DNA of 64,000 nt from an uncultured Ignavibacteria bacterium (GCA_903862655.1 CAIOZA010000055.1:62001-126000); one strand, 5' to 3'; shown: positions 15,551-25,048, counted from the first letter of the stretch. The notes: a model not told the origin generated them from the letters alone. Program-made: numbers and translations.

Positions 15551-16387
15551 ATGAAAAAATATGACCTAACAGTAGCCTATAGAATTTATCCTAAGATATC
15601 AAAAGTACCTCCTATTTATGCAGATGACAAGATGAAACTTTCAGAATTATGTCTGGCATCATTTTGTGAATCAATCAAAGGGTTGAATGTTAAAATAATT
15701 GCTTTACTCGATAACTGCCCCGATGAATACGAAAGCTTATTTAAAAAATATTTTCTTGACGAAGACCTCACATTAATGCGCTTACCGCAGACCGGTAATG
15801 GGAACACTTTCAAAATGCAGATAGAACTTCTATTAGAACAAAAGTTCTCTGAAATTATATATTTTGCTGAGGATGATTACTTTTATTTCCCTGAATGTAT
15901 TAGCCGCATGTTGAGCATGATGAACTCAGAACACAAACCAGATTTTCTGACATCCTTCGATCATTTGGATCATTACAGACTTGCTTTGCATGATTACAAG
16001 TACGAGATAGTCAAAAATGGAGTAGATAATTGGAGAAGAATAGCCACTACTTGCTTGACATTTATGACAACAAAAACCAAGCTTAGTGCGACAAAGGACG
16101 TATTCTTGACGTATGCAAAGAATAATTATGATGCCAGTGTCTGGATGACATTAACTAAATTAAAACTACTGAATCCGATTTATAATGTTCAGATATTGTT
16201 GGATCGAAATATGACCGGTGTAATCTTAAAATTATGGTGGTTCGGTTGGAAAGGTATATTGACAGGAAAAAAATTTAAGTTATATTGTCCTCTGCCTACT
16301 CTATCCACACACATGGACAGCGAAGCTTTACCGCCGGGAATTAATTGGCAATCGGAATTCAACAAAGTTGCTGAGAAAATTTCGTAA
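15551..16387 (+). CDS. Glycosyltransferase-like protein of uncertain family
   Basis: A 278-residue soluble protein that I do not place in a named family. The first half looks like a GT-A nucleotide-sugar fold: an initial strand with DLTVAYRIYPK, a strand KIIALLDNCPDEY, then EIIYFAEDDYFYFPE, in which Glu107-Asp108-Asp109 sits where DXD-type enzymes bind the metal and sugar nucleotide. The second half contains conserved-looking aromatic and His residues (SFDHLDHYRLALHDY, CPLPTLSTHMD). It starts four bases after the preceding GT2 gene, so the two are almost certainly co-translated and may act on the same glycan. Function as a transferase is inferred from fold pattern and context. Confidence 0.65.
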   Translation: MKKYDLTVAYRIYPKISKVPPIYADDKMKLSELCLASFCESIKGLNVKIIALLDNCPDEYESLFKKYFLDEDLTLMRLPQTGNGNTFKMQIELLLEQKFSEIIYFAEDDYFYFPECISRMLSMMNSEHKPDFLTSFDHLDHYRLALHDYKYEIVKNGVDNWRRIATTCLTFMTTKTKLSATKDVFLTYAKNNYDASVWMTLTKLKLLNPIYNVQILLDRNMTGVILKLWWFGWKGILTGKKFKLYCPLPTLSTHMDSEALPPGINWQSEFNKVAEKIS

Positions 16388-16416
16388 ATACATTTTTAAA
16401 AATTTAAAAAAAATGT

Positions 16417-16424
16417 TAGTTTTG
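16417..16424 (+). promoter_or_regulatory. Probable promoter -7 element (TAGTTTTG) of the ferredoxin gene
   Basis: A TAnnTTTG match 62 bases before the ferredoxin start codon, in the gap after the glycosyltransferase-like gene. A clear Shine-Dalgarno sequence follows downstream of it. Confidence 0.45.
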
Positions 16425-16485
16425 ATTTGATATAAAATATCAAAGTAGATTTTAATTTATTTATTTATACCTATTGGAGGATTTG

Positions 16486-16674
16486 ATGGCTTTAATTATT
16501 ACAGAAGAATGTATCAACTGCGGAGCTTGTGAACCGGAATGCCCAACAAACGCTATTACTGAAGGACCGGATATTTTTATTATCGATGCAGATAAGTGTG
16601 TTGAATGCGTTGGTCATTTTGATGATCCTCAGTGCGTGGCTGTTTGCCCAGTTGATTGCTGTGTAAAACCGTAA
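16486..16674 (+). CDS. 2[4Fe-4S] ferredoxin, Alvin/YfhL type
   Basis: A small electron carrier of 62 residues with eight cluster cysteines. The first cluster motif is [12 protein letters not shown]. The second has the enlarged spacing [18 protein letters not shown] (C-x2-C-x8-C-x3-C) that marks the low-potential Allochromatium (Alvin) group, rather than clostridial ferredoxin. The start is the ATG preceded at a proper distance by TTGGAGG, one of the strongest Shine-Dalgarno sequences in the window. A TTG four codons upstream lies inside that site and is rejected. It has its own promoter and terminator, so it is a single-gene unit with no obvious partner oxidoreductase next to it. Confidence 0.93.
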   Translation: MALIITEECINCGACEPECPTNAITEGPDIFIIDADKCVECVGHFDDPQCVAVCPVDCCVKP

Positions 16675-16718
16675 TTCTCTTTTATCGATAATTTAATTTG
16701 AATAAAATTATTAATCAT

Positions 16719-16750
16719 AAACCGGTATCTGAAGATACCGGTTTTTTTTA
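16719..16750 (+). terminator. Rho-independent terminator of the ferredoxin gene
   Basis: A perfect stem, CCGGTATCT facing AGATACCGG, extended by flanking A-U pairs, is followed by seven uridines. It lies about 45 bases past the ferredoxin stop and only a few bases before the next gene. Confidence 0.9.
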
Positions 16751-16758
16751 TTAAAATT

Positions 16759-18282
16759 ATGATACCAATACAGGCCGAAATAATATTAAGAGATGGAAAG
16801 ATTGCCTCAGTAATTCCAAATGAAGGATCTTCTGTAATTATCAATGAAATCGGAAAGTATGAATATCCAGAATGTTGGATTTATCCTGGTTTTGTTGATT
16901 CTCATGGGCATGTATTTGGTTTAGGGCAGACTATTACGGGTCTTGACTTTTCTAACTGCAAGAGTGAAGATGATTGTATCCAAAAAGCCTTAGTGTTCGA
17001 TGAATTCAGAGGTGAATGGCTCTTTGGCAGAGGTTGGAACCAGGAACTTTGGTCAAATAATCTGTACCCGAATCTAGCTACTCTCGACGATGCTTTTCCA
17101 AATATTCCTGTTTATTTCGTCAGAGTTGATGGACATGCCGCATGGGTAAATAGTAAAACCTTAAAGCTAGCTGGTATTGACAGAAACAGTCCCGACCCAA
17201 TCGGAGGGTCTATTCTTAGGGATAAATCGGGAAAACCAAACGGATTGTTGATCGATAATGCAATGGATCTTGTTACAAAACTAATTCCAAGATTAACAGA
17301 TGACCAAGTAAAGCAAAAGATACTGATTGCACAAGATGCACTTATTAAATCAGGGCTCACCGAAGTTCATGATATGGATATGCATCCTGAAATTTTCAAG
17401 ATCTTTAACGAGTTAAATCAGTCTGGAAAACTGAAATTAAGAATTCAGGGATTTATCAAAGCTCAAAATGATGAGTACTCATCATTTTTTAATTCACCTA
17501 TTAAGCATGACAGATTGAATGTTGTCGGGCTTAAGTTCTATGCGGATGGGGCTCTTGGTTCCAGAGGGGCACTGCTTTTTGATGAATATCTCGATGCACC
17601 AGGAGCTTATGGTCTTGAATTAATCTCAAAATCACAATTATACAAGAAAGCTAAAACCGGAATTGAAAATGGATTCGCCATAGCTGTACATGCTATTGGA
17701 GACAAAGCTAATTTTAACGTACTTGAAGTCTATAAGCAGTTGCACTTAGATAAAGTTGCTTCATACCCTGATATTCTAAGAATAGAACATGCCCAGATTA
17801 TTCGCCCTCAAGATGTAGAATTATTCTCTAAATTTAATATTTTTGCATCGGTTCAGCCAGTTCATTGTCTGAGTGATGCAAAGATGGCGAGAGCCAGAAT
17901 TGGAGATAGAATCAAAAATTCTTATCCTTGGCACAGTTTCCTTGAAAGCGGTATTGTGATCAGCGGAGGATCTGATTTCCCAATAGAATCTTTTGATCCG
18001 TTAATTGGAATCAAGGCTTTTATTAACAGAATCCCATTTAATGAGAATGAATCCTGGGTGCCCGAACAGAGGATTTCTCCGGCCTATGCAATTCAGGCAT
18101 ATACTCTGGGTGCCCATAAGATGTCAGGCAACGTCAAACAAAGAGGAGCAATTGTATCAGGTATGGATGGGGATTTAACCATTTTAGATAACAATATATG
18201 CCAATGCGATAATCATGAGCTTTTAGCAACAACAGTCAAGGCTGTTTTTATTAATAGCGAGCTACTTTTTGAACAATTATAA
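16759..18282 (+). CDS. YtcJ-like amidohydrolase (amidohydrolase family 3)
   Basis: A 507-residue metal-dependent hydrolase of the amidohydrolase superfamily. The short N-terminal beta-sandwich piece leads into the metal-binding HxH (His49, His51 in GFVDSHGHVFG). Further family landmarks are GLTEVHDMDM, the LKFYADGALGSRGALLFD segment, AVHAIGDKANFNVL, RIEHAQIIRPQDV and SGGSDFPIESFDPL with the terminal catalytic Asp. The pattern is that of YtcJ-type enzymes, whose natural substrates are mostly unknown (N-acyl or formamide-like bonds in characterised relatives). There is no signal peptide, so it is cytoplasmic. The gene starts just after a terminator, so its promoter must overlap that hairpin or readthrough is used; no clear ribosome binding site is visible. 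Confidence 0.88.
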   Translation: MIPIQAEIILRDGKIASVIPNEGSSVIINEIGKYEYPECWIYPGFVDSHGHVFGLGQTITGLDFSNCKSEDDCIQKALVFDEFRGEWLFGRGWNQELWSNNLYPNLATLDDAFPNIPVYFVRVDGHAAWVNSKTLKLAGIDRNSPDPIGGSILRDKSGKPNGLLIDNAMDLVTKLIPRLTDDQVKQKILIAQDALIKSGLTEVHDMDMHPEIFKIFNELNQSGKLKLRIQGFIKAQNDEYSSFFNSPIKHDRLNVVGLKFYADGALGSRGALLFDEYLDAPGAYGLELISKSQLYKKAKTGIENGFAIAVHAIGDKANFNVLEVYKQLHLDKVASYPDILRIEHAQIIRPQDVELFSKFNIFASVQPVHCLSDAKMARARIGDRIKNSYPWHSFLESGIVISGGSDFPIESFDPLIGIKAFINRIPFNENESWVPEQRISPAYAIQAYTLGAHKMSGNVKQRGAIVSGMDGDLTILDNNICQCDNHELLATTVKAVFINSELLFEQL

Positions 18283-18327
18283 TTTATTTTTAAAATTGAC
18301 TTATATTCTATTGATTTTTGACGATTA

Positions 18328-18335
18328 TATGTTTG
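18328..18335 (+). promoter_or_regulatory. Possible promoter -7 element (TATGTTTG)
   Basis: A TAnnTTTG match 29 bases before the start of the small exported protein gene, in the 81-base gap after the amidohydrolase gene. Confidence 0.4.
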
Positions 18336-18363
18336 AATATCACTTATTTACAGGAAAAGTAAA

Positions 18364-18831
18364 ATGAAATTAATAATTATTGGCGTGACGGCTATATTTT
18401 TTGCTTTCAACATAATGAACGCTCAGACAGACAACAAAGCTAACCATAAAGCAAATGAGGAATCTTACTTACAGGTGCCGAAAGAAATTAAGGATAAATG
18501 TGAAGACTTCTTCAATAAAAACATTAAGAATGAAACTGAGTCAGCTTATAAGAACCTACTAAAAGACAGTCCTGTTAATTCCAACCCGGAAAATCTAAAT
18601 AAACTTACAATAGAAACAGCCCGAGCAATAAAAATTTATGGAGACATGAAATCTTTTGAGCCAATCAGCAATGAGCAGGTTGGAAATTCTACTTTTAAAT
18701 TAAAATATCTGTCTTTGCATAAAGATATTCCTCTAAGGTGGCTTTTTACTTTCTATAAATCTCCTGTTTTGGGTTGGGTAGTTTTGAATGTTAAATTTGA
18801 TGATCAAATTGATTATCTCTTCAGGGAGTAG
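18364..18831 (+). CDS. Small exported protein of unknown function
   Basis: I do not recognise this 155-residue protein. It begins with a signal peptide (MKLIIIGVTAIFFAFNIMNAQ, probable cleavage after NAQ). The mature part is charged and helical in the first half and beta-rich in the second, ending with LRWLFTFYKSPVLGWVVLNVKFDDQIDYLF. That alternation resembles small NTF2-like secreted domains, but there is no firm match. It is preceded by an AGGA ribosome binding site. The next gene, an exported RidA, begins two bases past its stop codon with a GGGAG site inside this gene's end, so the two are co-translated and may act together in the periplasm. Confidence 0.75.
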   Translation: MKLIIIGVTAIFFAFNIMNAQTDNKANHKANEESYLQVPKEIKDKCEDFFNKNIKNETESAYKNLLKDSPVNSNPENLNKLTIETARAIKIYGDMKSFEPISNEQVGNSTFKLKYLSLHKDIPLRWLFTFYKSPVLGWVVLNVKFDDQIDYLFRE

Positions 18832-18832
18832 T

Positions 18833-19279
18833 ATGATAAATTACATCATAATAATATTTATGGCTACATCTTTATTGGCCTACTCTCAAAGTAGTCCTTT
18901 TACGAAGAGAGCAGTTCAGTCAACTAAAGCTCCTAAGGCAATTGGACCATATAGTCAGGCAATCCTTTCGGGTGACCTGATTTTTTTATCAGGGCAGATT
19001 GGAATTAATCCTGAAAATGGCAATATGAAGCAGGAAAGTTTTAAAGCTGAAGTAATACAAGTCATGGAGAATTTAAAAAACATAATTGAATCTGCTGGTT
19101 CAAGAATGGATAGTATAATAAAATCAACAGTATATTTGACCGACATTGCTAATTTTTCTGAATTTAATTCTATATATTCTGACTATTTTAAAGAACCTTA
19201 TCCGGCTCGGGAAACCATTCAGGTTGTTGCCTTACCCAAAAATGCAAAAATTGAAATATCTGTAATTTGCCATAAGTGA
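18833..19279 (+). CDS. Exported RidA/YjgF-family protein
   Basis: RidA enzymes hydrolyse reactive enamine/imine intermediates made by PLP enzymes. The core is well conserved: KAIGPYSQAILSGDLIFLSGQIG, LKNIIESAGSRMDSIIKSTVYL, and the catalytic arginine Arg126 in YPARETIQVVALPKNAKIEI. Unusually, the core follows a hydrophobic signal peptide (IIIIFMATSLLAYSQ), so the 148-residue protein should act outside the cytoplasm. The start is the ATG preceded by AGGGAG; a longer frame beginning at 18788 would overlap the previous gene and bury the signal peptide. The retained arginine suggests real deaminase activity rather than a dead homologue. The exported PLP enzyme at 13.3-14.5 kb could be a source of its substrate, which is speculative. 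Confidence 0.88.
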   Translation: MINYIIIIFMATSLLAYSQSSPFTKRAVQSTKAPKAIGPYSQAILSGDLIFLSGQIGINPENGNMKQESFKAEVIQVMENLKNIIESAGSRMDSIIKSTVYLTDIANFSEFNSIYSDYFKEPYPARETIQVVALPKNAKIEISVICHK

Positions 19280-19410
19280 AATAGGCGAATTCTTTTAATC
19301 TCAATTAAATGTCTCTCGTGAATAGGTTTAAAGTACTTGACATATAAATAATTTTTCTGAAATTATAAGAAAGTAATTGAAAAGTATTGGTTTTATAGAA
19401 AAAAGTTCGT

Positions 19411-19465
19411 AAATTTGCAATTGGAATTGGGACGTAGATGGATGGGCTGAGCAGCCCATTTTTTG
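19411..19465 (+). promoter_or_regulatory. nusA promoter with terminator hairpin in the leader (putative attenuator)
   Basis: TAAATTTG at 19411-19418 matches the -7 consensus. About 25 bases downstream is a textbook intrinsic terminator: ATGGGCT (19443-19449) facing AGCCCAT (19454-19460) with a four-base loop, then six uridines. It lies 51 bases before the nusA start codon. If the promoter is used, most transcripts would have to pass this terminator to reach nusA, which would allow control by termination efficiency. Alternatively it merely ends the ridA transcript, 160 bases upstream. Confidence 0.6.
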
Positions 19466-19516
19466 TTACTAATCCATAAACAGTAATTATTTATTCATTA
19501 TTTAAAGTGAGTTCAA

Positions 19517-20992
19517 ATGCCGCGTCGCAAGGTTAAACCAACCATTGACAAAAAGCTGATAATTGAAGCTTTTTCTGAAATGGCAAAAGAGAAGAATATT
19601 GACAGAGATCTTTTACAAGGTATTGTTGTTGAAACTCTATCTCTATTGGTTAAGAAAAAATATGGACTGAATGCCATTTTTGATATAATTGTGAATATGG
19701 AAAAGGGTGATATTGAAATCTACCTTATCAGAACAATTGTAGATATTGTGGAAGATCCTGTTGTGGATATTTCATTGATCGAAGCCCAGTCATATAGTGA
19801 CAAAGACGAGTATGCAGTTGGTGATGAATTCGTCGAGGAAATCACTCTTGATAACATTGCAGACAATTTTGGAAGACGTTTGATAACTTTAGCGGCTCAG
19901 AATTTGAATCAGAAAATTCGAGACGTTGAAAAAGATAATATTTATAACGAATATATCGGCAAGGTTAACGAAATTATCATTGGCGAGATCTATCAGATTC
20001 GTAGAAATGATATTTTGATTTTGCATAATAAAATTGAAATGCATCTGCCCCGCGAAGAGCAGATCCCTAATGAACCATACAGGTATAAAAAGAATCAGTC
20101 CTTAAAAGCGATTTTAAAAGAAGTAAAAAGAGAAGGCAAAGGCGGACAACCAGAGATAATATTATCAAGGGCTTCCGAAGAATTTCTTTCCAGATTATTT
20201 GAAATAGAAATCCCTGAAATTTACGATGGGATTATCCAAATAAAGGCAATTGCCCGCGATCCTGGCGAAAGGTCAAAAGTTGCGGTTATATCATTTGATG
20301 AACGAGTAGACCCGGTTGGAGCTTGCGTTGGTATGAAAGGAATCAGAATTCATTCAATCGTAAGAGAATTGAATAATGAAAATATTGATTTGATTGAATA
20401 CTCCGAAGATCCAAGAGTCTTCATCATGAGAGCTCTATCCCCAGCAAAAGTTAAGGAAATTGTTCTTGCTGAAGATGTCAGGAGTGCAACTGTTATTGTG
20501 CCGGACGATCAGGTGTCACTTGCAATCGGTAAAAATGGGCAGAATGTACGTTTGGCGTCCAAGTTGACAGGCTATTCGATAACACTCATTAAAGAAGGTG
20601 GCGAAGATATTGATCTGGTTGAATTCCGCGAAGAATTCGGCAATGATATTCTAGAAAAACTGACTCTAATGGGAATTGAAACAGCAAGAGAATTCCTCGA
20701 AGCTGATCCGCAAATGCTTCTCGCTCTTGACGGAATGTCAGCCGACAGTCTGCTGGAATTACGATCAATTATATTGCTCGAATTCGAAGAGGAAGAGACA
20801 TCTGCCATGAAAGAAAGGATTTTAAATCCGAAAATTGAAGATATCAAGTTCGCTCCTGTAGAAGTGGCAGAAAAGGTTACAGAAGTGGTAGAAGTAAAGG
20901 AAGAAATTCCGATAGTTACTCCCGAAGAAGTTAAACCTAAGGCTTTTGATATTTCAGAAATAGATGAATTCGAAATAGATGGTAATATTTAA
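19517..20992 (+). CDS. nusA: Transcription elongation/termination factor NusA
   Basis: NusA binds RNA polymerase and nascent RNA, and modulates pausing, termination and antitermination. The 491-residue protein has the N-terminal polymerase-binding domain (about 10-150), an S1 domain with the IYQIRRNDILILHNKIEMHLPREEQIP region, and two KH domains including DPVGACVGMKGIRIHSIVREL and DDQVSLAIGKNGQNVRLASKLTGY. A helix-hairpin-helix-like segment (LEKLTLMGIETAREFLEADP) and an acidic tail follow. It heads the nusA-infB-rbfA-truB-ribF operon. The usual upstream partner rimP is missing here, replaced by an unrelated ridA gene and a terminator. The acidic C-terminal extension is common in Bacteroidota. 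Confidence 0.97.
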   Translation: MPRRKVKPTIDKKLIIEAFSEMAKEKNIDRDLLQGIVVETLSLLVKKKYGLNAIFDIIVNMEKGDIEIYLIRTIVDIVEDPVVDISLIEAQSYSDKDEYAVGDEFVEEITLDNIADNFGRRLITLAAQNLNQKIRDVEKDNIYNEYIGKVNEIIIGEIYQIRRNDILILHNKIEMHLPREEQIPNEPYRYKKNQSLKAILKEVKREGKGGQPEIILSRASEEFLSRLFEIEIPEIYDGIIQIKAIARDPGERSKVAVISFDERVDPVGACVGMKGIRIHSIVRELNNENIDLIEYSEDPRVFIMRALSPAKVKEIVLAEDVRSATVIVPDDQVSLAIGKNGQNVRLASKLTGYSITLIKEGGEDIDLVEFREEFGNDILEKLTLMGIETAREFLEADPQMLLALDGMSADSLLELRSIILLEFEEEETSAMKERILNPKIEDIKFAPVEVAEKVTEVVEVKEEIPIVTPEEVKPKAFDISEIDEFEIDGNI

Positions 20993-21028
20993 TAAATACT
21001 TTTTCTTTAATAAAATTTAATTTTGTTT

Positions 21029-23944
21029 ATGAGTGGTCAGGTTCGACTAATAAAAATTGCGGCAGAAATTAACATCGGGAAAGATGCTATTGTTCAATTC
21101 CTTCAGCAGAAAGGCTTTACTATCGAGAATAAGCCTACTAGTTTATTGACTGAGGAAATGATTGAAGTTGTGTATGATAAGTTTAAAAAGGAATTGAAGA
21201 CTGCTGAAAAGCAGAGAGAAAAATTCGATAAACTGAAGCAGACACGTAGACCTGTTACTGATTTGAAGACTAAGCCCGCAGCTAGTATAGAGTCATTCCC
21301 AGAACACCACAGACCTTCTGTGGATAGTCTTATGGATGATTCGATTATAGATCCGTTAATAGCTGAAACTGTATCAAAGCCAAAATCAGATTATCAGGAT
21401 ATGGGTGATTTAATTGAAGCGATGGAAGAAGCTCCTGTTGCGAAAGTCGTTGTTCAGCCTGAAGAATCTCCAAAAGTTGAAATGCCTCAAATCATAGAAG
21501 AAGTTATCGAAGCACAACCCGAAGTTGTTATCGAGAAACAAATTGAGGAGATAAGTACCGATCTTGTTGAAGAAAAGAAGTTAGTCAAAGCAGTTGTAAA
21601 ACCATTACTTGTGAAATTGACACAGGAAACCCCTAAAGAACCACAAGCTGATGACCAAATACCTACTATCGATTTAGAAGATAACGATGAAACAGGTGAT
21701 CCCAGAGATCATGCAAAGAAAAAGAAAAAGAGAAAAAGATTAGCTGAAGTTGAAGTTGAACCAGGTGCTCATCCAAAGATAAAGGGTTTAACAATTGTAG
21801 GAAGAATCGATCTAAAATTGCAAGCCGAAAGATCTCCAGGTATTGCCGGAAGACTAAGAAAGTTCGGTAGTGCTCCTATTGGCATTACTCCGACTACAGA
21901 GGAAGATGCAGCTAAGAAAGATAAATTTAAGAAAAAGCTAAAGGGAGCTAAGACTTCCAAACAAGTTATTGAAACTGTCAAAGATAAGGCAGTTGACAAA
22001 AAGAAAAGACGTAAGAAATCAATAAGAGATACTATTACAGAAGAGGAAGTAGAAAGAGCTATCCGCGAAACTATGTCCGGTATGGGTGAAGCCTCCGGTA
22101 CAAGTATGCGCAACAAGGTTAAGCAAAAGAAACGCGTCGAACGTGAAGAAAAAGAACAGAGAATACTAGAAGAGCAACAAAAGGACGATAGCGTATTAAA
22201 ACTTTCAGAATTTGTTACTACAAGTGATTTAGCTAGTTTGATGGGTGTTAATGCCAATGAGATTATTCTCAAATGCCTGGGTTTGGGTTTGATGGTTAGT
22301 ATCAACCAAAGACTAGACAGAGATACAATTACTCTAATTGCAGATGATTACGATATCGAAGTAGAATTCCTTGACCAAAAAGCACTTCAGATGATTGAAG
22401 AAGATCTAGAGGACGATGAATCAACATTGAAGCCTAGAGCTCCTATTGTTACTATCATGGGACATGTTGATCATGGTAAAACCTCATTACTGGACTTTAT
22501 CCGTAAGGCAAACGTTGTCGCTGGTGAAGCAGGTGGAATTACACAGCATATCGGTGCTTACAGAGTTGAATTATCCAGCAATAAATATATTACATTCCTT
22601 GACACTCCAGGTCACGAAGCATTTACTGCTATGCGTGCTCGTGGAGCACTAGTTACGGATATTGTAGTTCTTGTTGTTGCAGCTGACGACAGCGTTATGC
22701 CCCAAACTATCGAGGCTATAAGCCATGCCCAGGCAGCCAACGTTCCAATAGTTGTAGCAATTAATAAAATGGATAAGTCTGACGCTAATCCTGATAGAAT
22801 TAAACAGCAATTAACAGACTATAATGTTCTAGTTGAAGATTGGGGCGGTAAGAACCAATCTGTCCAGATTTCTGCAAAGAAGGGTGAAAATGTTGATATT
22901 CTCTTAGAGAAGATCCTTCTAGAAGCAGAATTACTTGAATTGAAAGCTAATCCCAATAGATTTGCTAAAGGTACAATTGTTGAGTCAAACATGGATAAAG
23001 GTTTAGGCCCAGTATCCACAGTGATTGTTCAAAAGGGCACATTAAACGTTGGGGATTATTTCGTTGCCGGTTCTCAGTGGGGACGAGTAAGAGCCATGCA
23101 TGATGAACGTGGCCATAAAGTGAATTCTGCACCACCATCTATGCCAATCAGAGTTGTTGGTTTTGATGGACTTCCCGAGGCAGGAGACATACTTTCAGTA
23201 GTTGAAGCTGAATATATGGCTAAAGAAATTGCAAATGAGAGAAGCCAGTTGAGACGTCAGCAAGAATTTAAGCAAATGAGACACCTCACTCTTGATGATA
23301 TATCCCAACAAATTAGTGTCGGTGGCATTAAAGATCTTAATCTTATTATTAAATCCGATGTAGGCGGTTCGACCGAAGCTTTGAGTGACTCACTTCTGAA
23401 GTTGTCAACTGACGAAGTAAGAGTTAATATCCTACACAAAGGTGTTGGGTCGATCAATGAATCAGATGTTATGCTAGCTGTTGCTTCCGGAGCTGTTGTT
23501 ATTGGATTCCAGGTTGCTCCTACTGCTCAGGCTCGTAGGTTAGCCGATACTAACAGTATAGACATTCGTCTATATAGCATTATTTACAACTGTATCAACG
23601 AAGTCAAATTAGCACTTGAAGGGTTGCTTTCACCTGATATTAAAGAAGAAATCACTTCTCAGGTAGAAGTTAGAAAAGTATTCAAAATTTCAAGACTTGG
23701 TGCTATTGCCGGATGTTATGTTTTATCCGGAAAAATCACAAGAAATGATAAAGTTCGCCTATTGAGAGACGGCTTGCCCATATTTACCGGAACACTAGAG
23801 TCACTCAAACGTAACAAAGATGATGCTAAAGAAGTTGAAACAGGATTTGAGTGTGGAGTTATGCTTAACGGATATAGCACTCTAGAAGAAGGCGATATAA
23901 TTGAAAGTTACAAGTTAACTGAAGTCAAGAGGACTTTGGCATAA
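21029..23944 (+). CDS. infB: Translation initiation factor IF-2
   Basis: IF-2 is the GTPase that delivers initiator tRNA to the ribosome. The 971-residue protein has an N-terminal IF2N-like domain ([19 protein letters not shown]), a long variable, charged linker to about residue 390, then a second IF2N ([19 protein letters not shown]). The G domain follows with G1 GHVDHGKT, G3 DTPGHEAF and G4 NKMD, then domains II to IV. The start used is the ATG; an in-frame TTG two codons earlier lacks support. It follows nusA by 36 bases and abuts rbfA with no gap. All GTPase motifs are intact. Confidence 0.97.
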   Translation: MSGQVRLIKIAAEINIGKDAIVQFLQQKGFTIENKPTSLLTEEMIEVVYDKFKKELKTAEKQREKFDKLKQTRRPVTDLKTKPAASIESFPEHHRPSVDSLMDDSIIDPLIAETVSKPKSDYQDMGDLIEAMEEAPVAKVVVQPEESPKVEMPQIIEEVIEAQPEVVIEKQIEEISTDLVEEKKLVKAVVKPLLVKLTQETPKEPQADDQIPTIDLEDNDETGDPRDHAKKKKKRKRLAEVEVEPGAHPKIKGLTIVGRIDLKLQAERSPGIAGRLRKFGSAPIGITPTTEEDAAKKDKFKKKLKGAKTSKQVIETVKDKAVDKKKRRKKSIRDTITEEEVERAIRETMSGMGEASGTSMRNKVKQKKRVEREEKEQRILEEQQKDDSVLKLSEFVTTSDLASLMGVNANEIILKCLGLGLMVSINQRLDRDTITLIADDYDIEVEFLDQKALQMIEEDLEDDESTLKPRAPIVTIMGHVDHGKTSLLDFIRKANVVAGEAGGITQHIGAYRVELSSNKYITFLDTPGHEAFTAMRARGALVTDIVVLVVAADDSVMPQTIEAISHAQAANVPIVVAINKMDKSDANPDRIKQQLTDYNVLVEDWGGKNQSVQISAKKGENVDILLEKILLEAELLELKANPNRFAKGTIVESNMDKGLGPVSTVIVQKGTLNVGDYFVAGSQWGRVRAMHDERGHKVNSAPPSMPIRVVGFDGLPEAGDILSVVEAEYMAKEIANERSQLRRQQEFKQMRHLTLDDISQQISVGGIKDLNLIIKSDVGGSTEALSDSLLKLSTDEVRVNILHKGVGSINESDVMLAVASGAVVIGFQVAPTAQARRLADTNSIDIRLYSIIYNCINEVKLALEGLLSPDIKEEITSQVEVRKVFKISRLGAIAGCYVLSGKITRNDKVRLLRDGLPIFTGTLESLKRNKDDAKEVETGFECGVMLNGYSTLEEGDIIESYKLTEVKRTLA

Positions 23945-24307
23945 ATGTCAATAAGAACAGAAAAAGTTGCAAGCGTTATTAAACGCTCTTTGGTTAATCC
24001 AATATCTGACATTGCCCGGGAGTACCGGGCAGGATTAGTTACTATAACTACAGTCAGATTGTCCGACGATCTGCACATTGCAAAAGTATATCTAAGCATT
24101 TATGGCGGTCAGACTGGACCGGGTGAATTTATCACCAGATTGGAAAATGAAAAAGGAATGCTACGAAGAATTGTTGGTTCTCAGGTTAGACTCAGACTAA
24201 CACCAGATTTGAAATTTTTTCTGGATGACACTTTGGAGCAAATGGAACACATTCAAAATCTGTTAGATACTGTAAACAATCCCAAAAAGCAACAATCCGA
24301 AAGTTAA
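23945..24307 (+). CDS. rbfA: Ribosome-binding factor A
   Basis: RbfA is a KH-fold assembly factor that binds the 30S subunit during 16S rRNA maturation. The 120-residue protein shows the family N-terminus (IRTEKVASVIKRSLVNPIS), the central ITTVRLSDDLHIAKVYLSIYG strand-helix and RLRLTPDLKFFLDDTLEQMEHIQNLL near the end. The ATG directly follows the infB stop codon, so translation is coupled. Size and position between infB and truB are typical. Confidence 0.95.
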   Translation: MSIRTEKVASVIKRSLVNPISDIAREYRAGLVTITTVRLSDDLHIAKVYLSIYGGQTGPGEFITRLENEKGMLRRIVGSQVRLRLTPDLKFFLDDTLEQMEHIQNLLDTVNNPKKQQSES

Positions 24308-24316
24308 TAATTCCTT

Positions 24317-25048
24317 ATGATTCTCAGTCAATCCAATCTACATGAATTTGATAACTGGTATTCTGAAGCTTCTACAAATGGTGCTGTCCTTTTGATTGAT
24401 AAAGACAAGTCATGGACGTCATTTGATGTCGTTGCTAAAGTAAGAGGTCTCACAAGAATAAGAAAAATCGGGCATGCCGGAACCTTGGATCCTTTAGCCA
24501 CAGGTCTTCTGATATTGTGCCTCGGAAAATTCACAAAACGAATAAATGAATTTCAGGATTGGAACAAAAGATATATAGGCGTTATCAAGCTTGGCTCCAC
24601 TACGAAAACTGATGATTCAGAAGGTGAAGAAGAAAACATAACTGATTTTACCGGTTTGAAACAAGAAGAAATTGAAATCGCTGTTAAATCTTTTGAGGGA
24701 ACCATAAGCCAGATACCACCAAAGTATTCAGCCAAAAAGGTTGATGGGCAAAGGCTCTATATGTTAGCCAGGAAGAATATTGATGTTGAAATAAGACCAG
24801 TTGATGTTACTGTCTATAAAATTGATATTTTGAATGTCGATTTACCTTATGTGACAATTGATGTGCTATGTGCAAAAGGTACATATATCAGATCCTTGGC
24901 CAGAGATATCGGTGCTAAGCTTGGAGTAGGTGGTCACCTTTCCGGCTTAAGAAGAACCGATATCGGAGAGTTTTCTGTTAATGAGGCTCTGACTGTGAAA
25001 ATGTTCAACGAATTATTTCTAAAACCTGAACCAATACTTGCAAGTTAA
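24317..25048 (+). CDS. truB: tRNA pseudouridine-55 synthase
   Basis: TruB converts U55 in the T loop of tRNAs to pseudouridine. The 243-residue protein has the signature KIGHAGTLDPLATGLLILCLG with catalytic Asp58, and the TruB motifs IPPKYSAKKVDGQRLYMLAR and VLCAKGTYIRSLARDIG. It is near the short end of the family, lacking a C-terminal PUA domain as in many Bacteroidota. The stop codon shares one base with the ribF start codon (TAATG), indicating coupled translation. Confidence 0.96.
   Translation: MILSQSNLHEFDNWYSEASTNGAVLLIDKDKSWTSFDVVAKVRGLTRIRKIGHAGTLDPLATGLLILCLGKFTKRINEFQDWNKRYIGVIKLGSTTKTDDSEGEEENITDFTGLKQEEIEIAVKSFEGTISQIPPKYSAKKVDGQRLYMLARKNIDVEIRPVDVTVYKIDILNVDLPYVTIDVLCAKGTYIRSLARDIGAKLGVGGHLSGLRRTDIGEFSVNEALTVKMFNELFLKPEPILAS

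Noticed and set aside
19337-19366. E. coli-type promoter (TTGACA ... TATAAG) before nusA
   Set aside because: The spacing is about 21 bases and the rest of the window favours TAnnTTTG; the element at 19411 fits better.
21769-22305. Long open frame antisense to infB
   Set aside because: Its composition is that of a mirrored frame opposite the Lys/Glu-rich IF-2 linker; no start site or domain is seen, and infB is certain.
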